Assembly (NCBI GenBank): GCA_027073945.1 | Contig: JALTEL010000181.1 | Coordinates: forward strand, 1-9,514 | From: Caldifarciminota bacterium | Lineage (GTDB): Bacteria; WOR-3; Hydrothermia; UBA1063; CAJXJZ01 | Reading direction: 5' to 3' | DNA length: 9,514 bases | In this document: positions 6,967 through 9,514 of the stretch, in pieces | How positions within the stretch are numbered: position 1 is the stretch's first letter | Layout of the letters: each line of letters begins with the position of its first letter | Notes under the pieces: generated by a model | Database searches by the model: none | The model's input: the letters and a program-made list of their open reading frames with translations, nothing else | What the model was told of the DNA's origin: nothing | Made by a program: the position numbers and the translations under genes

Positions 6967-9514
6967 ATGAGACGAATAATGATTTTTCCTTTAGTATTGG
7001 TTATAAGTGGGTTCATAACTTTTTCTGTGTACGCTGCTCAGCCAGTGCTTTTTTTTTCTGACCTAATCAGCGCTCCAAGAATTGGTTTGACCGATGACCA
7101 GGTTAGTAATAAGGGCGCAATTGTCACCATATGGGGAAAGAATCTGGGCAGTGCAAGAGGATCTTCTAAAGTCTACGTGGGAACCCCCAACGGAGACTAT
7201 GCCGAAGCAGCTCATTACTATTATTGGAGTGATGCCGATGGAACAAGCGGCCCTGCAAACTTATACGAATCACATGGAATGCAGGAAATTTCCTTTGCCA
7301 TAGACTCACAAACTCCTATCGGTAACCAAAAAATTTGGGTAGTAGTCAATTCTGTTACTTCCAATCAACTCGATATTTATATTCGGCCAGATGATCCAAC
7401 TAGGAACAAGATTTATTTTGTGAAAAGCTCTGGTAACAACAATAATAGCGGTTCATGGTCAAGCCCCTGGAAAACTCTTTATTATGCTGGTTATGGGAGC
7501 CCTGTCGATGATGGCGATATAGTTTACGCTTGTAACGGGGTTTTAGATACCGATGGTTGGGATGTGCATTCTAAATCTGGATCGAGTCAAGAATATCCTA
7601 TTGCATTCATAGCCTATCCAAATTCCCTGGTGATATCGAACGGACATATTGGTAATTATTATTCAGCCTGTGATTATATTATTATCAGTAAGATCTCAGT
7701 GAAAAGTGACAGTGGGGGGATAGGTGAGTTTAAGTATGGACGCATTATAGGATGTGAAATAACTGATAAAGTATGTGCTACTGGTCAGTCAGGGGCTCTT
7801 GCTGGTGATTACGGATTAATCAGTGGAATGAAATTTCTGGGACTATATGTTCATGATTATGGTTGCTCTACTACGAATAAGAAACAACATGTATTTTATC
7901 TGACAATTAGGGCTTCAACACAGGGTATTGTTGTTGATCCATTCGAGGTAGGATGGTGTTATCTAAAGGATAATGAAGCAAGGTCGGCCTTTAACTGTTA
8001 CGATGAGAGCAATTGTGGCGATTTCAATGGAACTTGTAAAATACATGACAATGTTGTTATCAATCAGAGTGGAGCCGGAATATCTATAAACAATGGTGGT
8101 TCTCTGCCTACGTGTTGGACTAATCGTTGGGAAATCTACAACAATGTGTTCGTCGATTGTGGTCAACCACCGTGGCGTGACAATACAATCAATATACAGG
8201 GATCTAACAATAAGACATCTGTGAAGATATATAACAATACGATTTATGGCTATGGAGGTGATTCTGATGGAGAAGCCTTAGCAGTCTGGGCTCCAGGGAC
8301 AAGATATCCTTTTGGCGGAAGTTGGGAATTTGAAAATAATATCGTGGTTGATACACAGGATGTCCCATTTTGTGATATTGACTATGGCGTGAAAAACCCC
8401 GTGGCTAGTAACAATAATCTCTGGTATAATGGCGGCGATGGAAATCCCTCTTCCCCCCCTTCGTGGGACAATTCACCGCTAACATTGGACCCTCAGTTCG
8501 TTAACTTGGCGGCGAGAGATTTTCGTCTGCAACCTAGCAGTCCTTGTATAAACGCCGGTTCATCAACAGTAAGTCCAGTGGTGAAAAGGGATCTTGATGG
8601 GATAGTTAGGCCTCAAGGAACCGGATATGATATAGGGGCATATGAATATGTTGGAGAGTCCCAAGGTGATTCTCAGCCACCCGCAACATCTGGACATGAT
8701 CCGGCAAAAAGTGCCACTAATGTCCCTATTAATACAAGTATAGTTGTTCATGTTCTAGACAATGGTGAAGGTGTGGATCAGTCTTCTATTGTTATGAAAG
8801 TTAATGGAATCCTTGTTTCGCCCACAATTTCGGGAACCTCTTCGGATTATACTGTTACATATGATCCCCAAAATGATTTTCCTTATGGCGCCACGATTAA
8901 TGTTGACATCGACGCACAGGATCTTGCCGGAAACGTAATGCCTACAGACAGTTACTCATTTACTACTGCTGCGGAGCCTAATAACATACCTCCTGACATA
9001 GAAATAACAGGTCCAACTTCAGATCCGGTATACGACACAACTAGCAGCAGCGTCTCTTTGAACGGGACCGCGAGCGACAATGTCAGTGTAAGTACTATAG
9101 AATGGTCTAACAATCGAGGAGGGTCAGGCACAGCTTCTGGGACAACGAGTTGGACGATAGCCAATTTATCACTATTTGAGGGTGAGAACATCATTACGGT
9201 TACGGCTAAGGATACATCGGGAAATACAAAGAGCGATTCAATCACAGTCAACTATACAATCCCACAGGGTAGTTTTACGAAAATATTTGGAGATTCCTCT
9301 GATGCGGATTACACAGGGACAGTGCAAGACACCTTTATTAATGTTAATACCGATGTCAATATTTCAAGCACAACTTTGAACACTTACACCTGGCCGGTTA
9401 ATAAGCCGGCAAATGCCATTATCATGAAATGGGATTTATCTGCCATTCCTGCTGGCGCCCAGATCCAGAGCGCTACTCTATCTTTGTACATGACTGGAAC
9501 GAGTGGAGACGGTG
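6967..9514 (+). CDS. Secreted multidomain right-handed beta-helix protein, 3' end outside window
   Basis: From ATG 6967 the frame is open through the window end: 849 codons plus one base, with no stop. Residues 1-23 form a signal peptide (MRR, then FPLVLVISGF, cleavage likely after VYA). Residues about 33-140 resemble a TIG/IPT domain (AIVTIWGKNLG). KIYFVKSSG (from 148) opens a right-handed parallel beta-helix with repeated x-N-N turns to about residue 460. DPQFVNLAARDFRL (from 508) through RDLDG and DIGAYE (555-560) matches the choice-of-anchor-Q-like end of such helices. Residues 571-667 look like an SbsA-type Ig-like domain (ATNVPINTSI, QDLAGNVMPTDSYSF), 675-763 like a second Ig-like domain, and from 786 a DNRLRE-like domain begins (VQDTFINVN, IMKWDLSAIPAGAQIQSATL). 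All 13 cysteines lie in residues 189-527. The protein is likely exported and surface-attached or released. Beta-helices of this kind occur in glycan lyases, epimerases and adhesins; no catalytic set is recognised, so function is open. Confidence 0.88.
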   Translation, partial: MRRIMIFPLVLVISGFITFSVYAAQPVLFFSDLISAPRIGLTDDQVSNKGAIVTIWGKNLGSARGSSKVYVGTPNGDYAEAAHYYYWSDADGTSGPANLYESHGMQEISFAIDSQTPIGNQKIWVVVNSVTSNQLDIYIRPDDPTRNKIYFVKSSGNNNNSGSWSSPWKTLYYAGYGSPVDDGDIVYACNGVLDTDGWDVHSKSGSSQEYPIAFIAYPNSLVISNGHIGNYYSACDYIIISKISVKSDSGGIGEFKYGRIIGCEITDKVCATGQSGALAGDYGLISGMKFLGLYVHDYGCSTTNKKQHVFYLTIRASTQGIVVDPFEVGWCYLKDNEARSAFNCYDESNCGDFNGTCKIHDNVVINQSGAGISINNGGSLPTCWTNRWEIYNNVFVDCGQPPWRDNTINIQGSNNKTSVKIYNNTIYGYGGDSDGEALAVWAPGTRYPFGGSWEFENNIVVDTQDVPFCDIDYGVKNPVASNNNLWYNGGDGNPSSPPSWDNSPLTLDPQFVNLAARDFRLQPSSPCINAGSSTVSPVVKRDLDGIVRPQGTGYDIGAYEYVGESQGDSQPPATSGHDPAKSATNVPINTSIVVHVLDNGEGVDQSSIVMKVNGILVSPTISGTSSDYTVTYDPQNDFPYGATINVDIDAQDLAGNVMPTDSYSFTTAAEPNNIPPDIEITGPTSDPVYDTTSSSVSLNGTASDNVSVSTIEWSNNRGGSGTASGTTSWTIANLSLFEGENIITVTAKDTSGNTKSDSITVNYTIPQGSFTKIFGDSSDADYTGTVQDTFINVNTDVNISSTTLNTYTWPVNKPANAIIMKWDLSAIPAGAQIQSATLSLYMTGTSGDG
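8038..8340 (+). other. Regular beta-helix rungs with Asn-ladder turns inside the secreted protein
   Basis: Four protein-level repeats share the pattern acidic/basic residue, hydrophobic, aromatic or charged, N/D-N, then hydrophobics: KIHDN (from residue 358), EIYNN (389), KIYNN (420) and EFENN (454). Spacing is 31, 31 and 34 residues. A looser copy, YLKDN, lies just before (332-336). Asn ladders of this type stabilise stacked coils in parallel beta-helices. The DNA copies are too diverged to be a nucleotide repeat. Confidence 0.6.

Noticed and set aside
7094..7303. Plus-strand 69-codon frame inside the secreted protein gene
   Set aside because: It is an out-of-frame shadow of the continuous frame from 6967, which has a strong ribosome site and recognisable domains.
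8952..9251. Minus-strand 99-codon frame opposite the Ig-like domains
   Set aside because: It lies fully antisense to a well-supported coding frame, with no ribosome site or recognisable motif. The other minus-strand frames (888-1085, 1811-1993, 4323-4649, 6383-6604, 6746-6961, 7963-8166, 8563-8751) were dismissed for the same reasons; 6746-6961 lies largely opposite the intergenic gap but also shows no motif.
9176..9379. Plus-strand 67-codon frame rich in Arg near the right end
   Set aside because: It is a shadow of the Ig-like/DNRLRE region in another frame; the Arg richness comes from the repeated GAG/ACA-type codons of the true frame.

Overview
The window is a co-directional (+ strand) polysaccharide-assembly locus, followed by the start of a large secreted multidomain protein that runs off the right edge. 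The left edge holds the tail of an insertion-sequence transposase. The DNA is AT-rich by eye. The gene set (Wzy/O-antigen-ligase-like membrane protein, Wzx-like flippase, glycosyltransferases, NodB-type deacetylase, exported beta-helix protein with Ig-like and DNRLRE modules) and the protein style suggest an environmental Gram-negative bacterium. A Desulfobacterota (deltaproteobacterial) host is my best guess, but nothing in the window proves the taxon.

Layout. 3-188: C-terminal end of an ISL3-family transposase. 189-370: spacer with nothing clear. 371-1711: Wzy/ligase-like polytopic protein. 1769-3265: Wzx-like flippase (GTG start). 3367-3980: SAM-dependent methyltransferase whose frame is broken at a 7-A run. 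4132-5127: GT-B (GT4-like) glycosyltransferase. 5140-6027: GT-A (GT2-like) glycosyltransferase. 6049-6819: polysaccharide deacetylase. 6834-6944: possible 36-residue membrane peptide. 6967-9514 and beyond: signal peptide, TIG-like domain, right-handed beta-helix, choice-of-anchor-Q-like segment, SbsA-type Ig-like domain, second Ig-like domain and the start of a DNRLRE-like domain.

How the genes may work together. The glycosyltransferases would build a lipid-linked repeat unit in the cytoplasm. The methyltransferase and deacetylase, which has no signal peptide, could modify sugars or the repeat unit there. The flippase would move the unit across the inner membrane and the Wzy-like protein would polymerise or ligate it outside. 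The secreted beta-helix protein could bind, modify or cleave the exported glycan, or act as an adhesin. This is inference from family membership and gene order.

Points for a second look: the methyltransferase is split at an in-frame A_AAA_AAG heptamer followed directly by TAG; the exported protein places all 13 of its visible cysteines in the beta-helix/anchor-Q region; and there is a possible tiny membrane ORF just upstream of it. I did not find a convincing undescribed multi-gene system. No tRNA, rRNA, CRISPR array, convincing terminator or attachment site was recognised.
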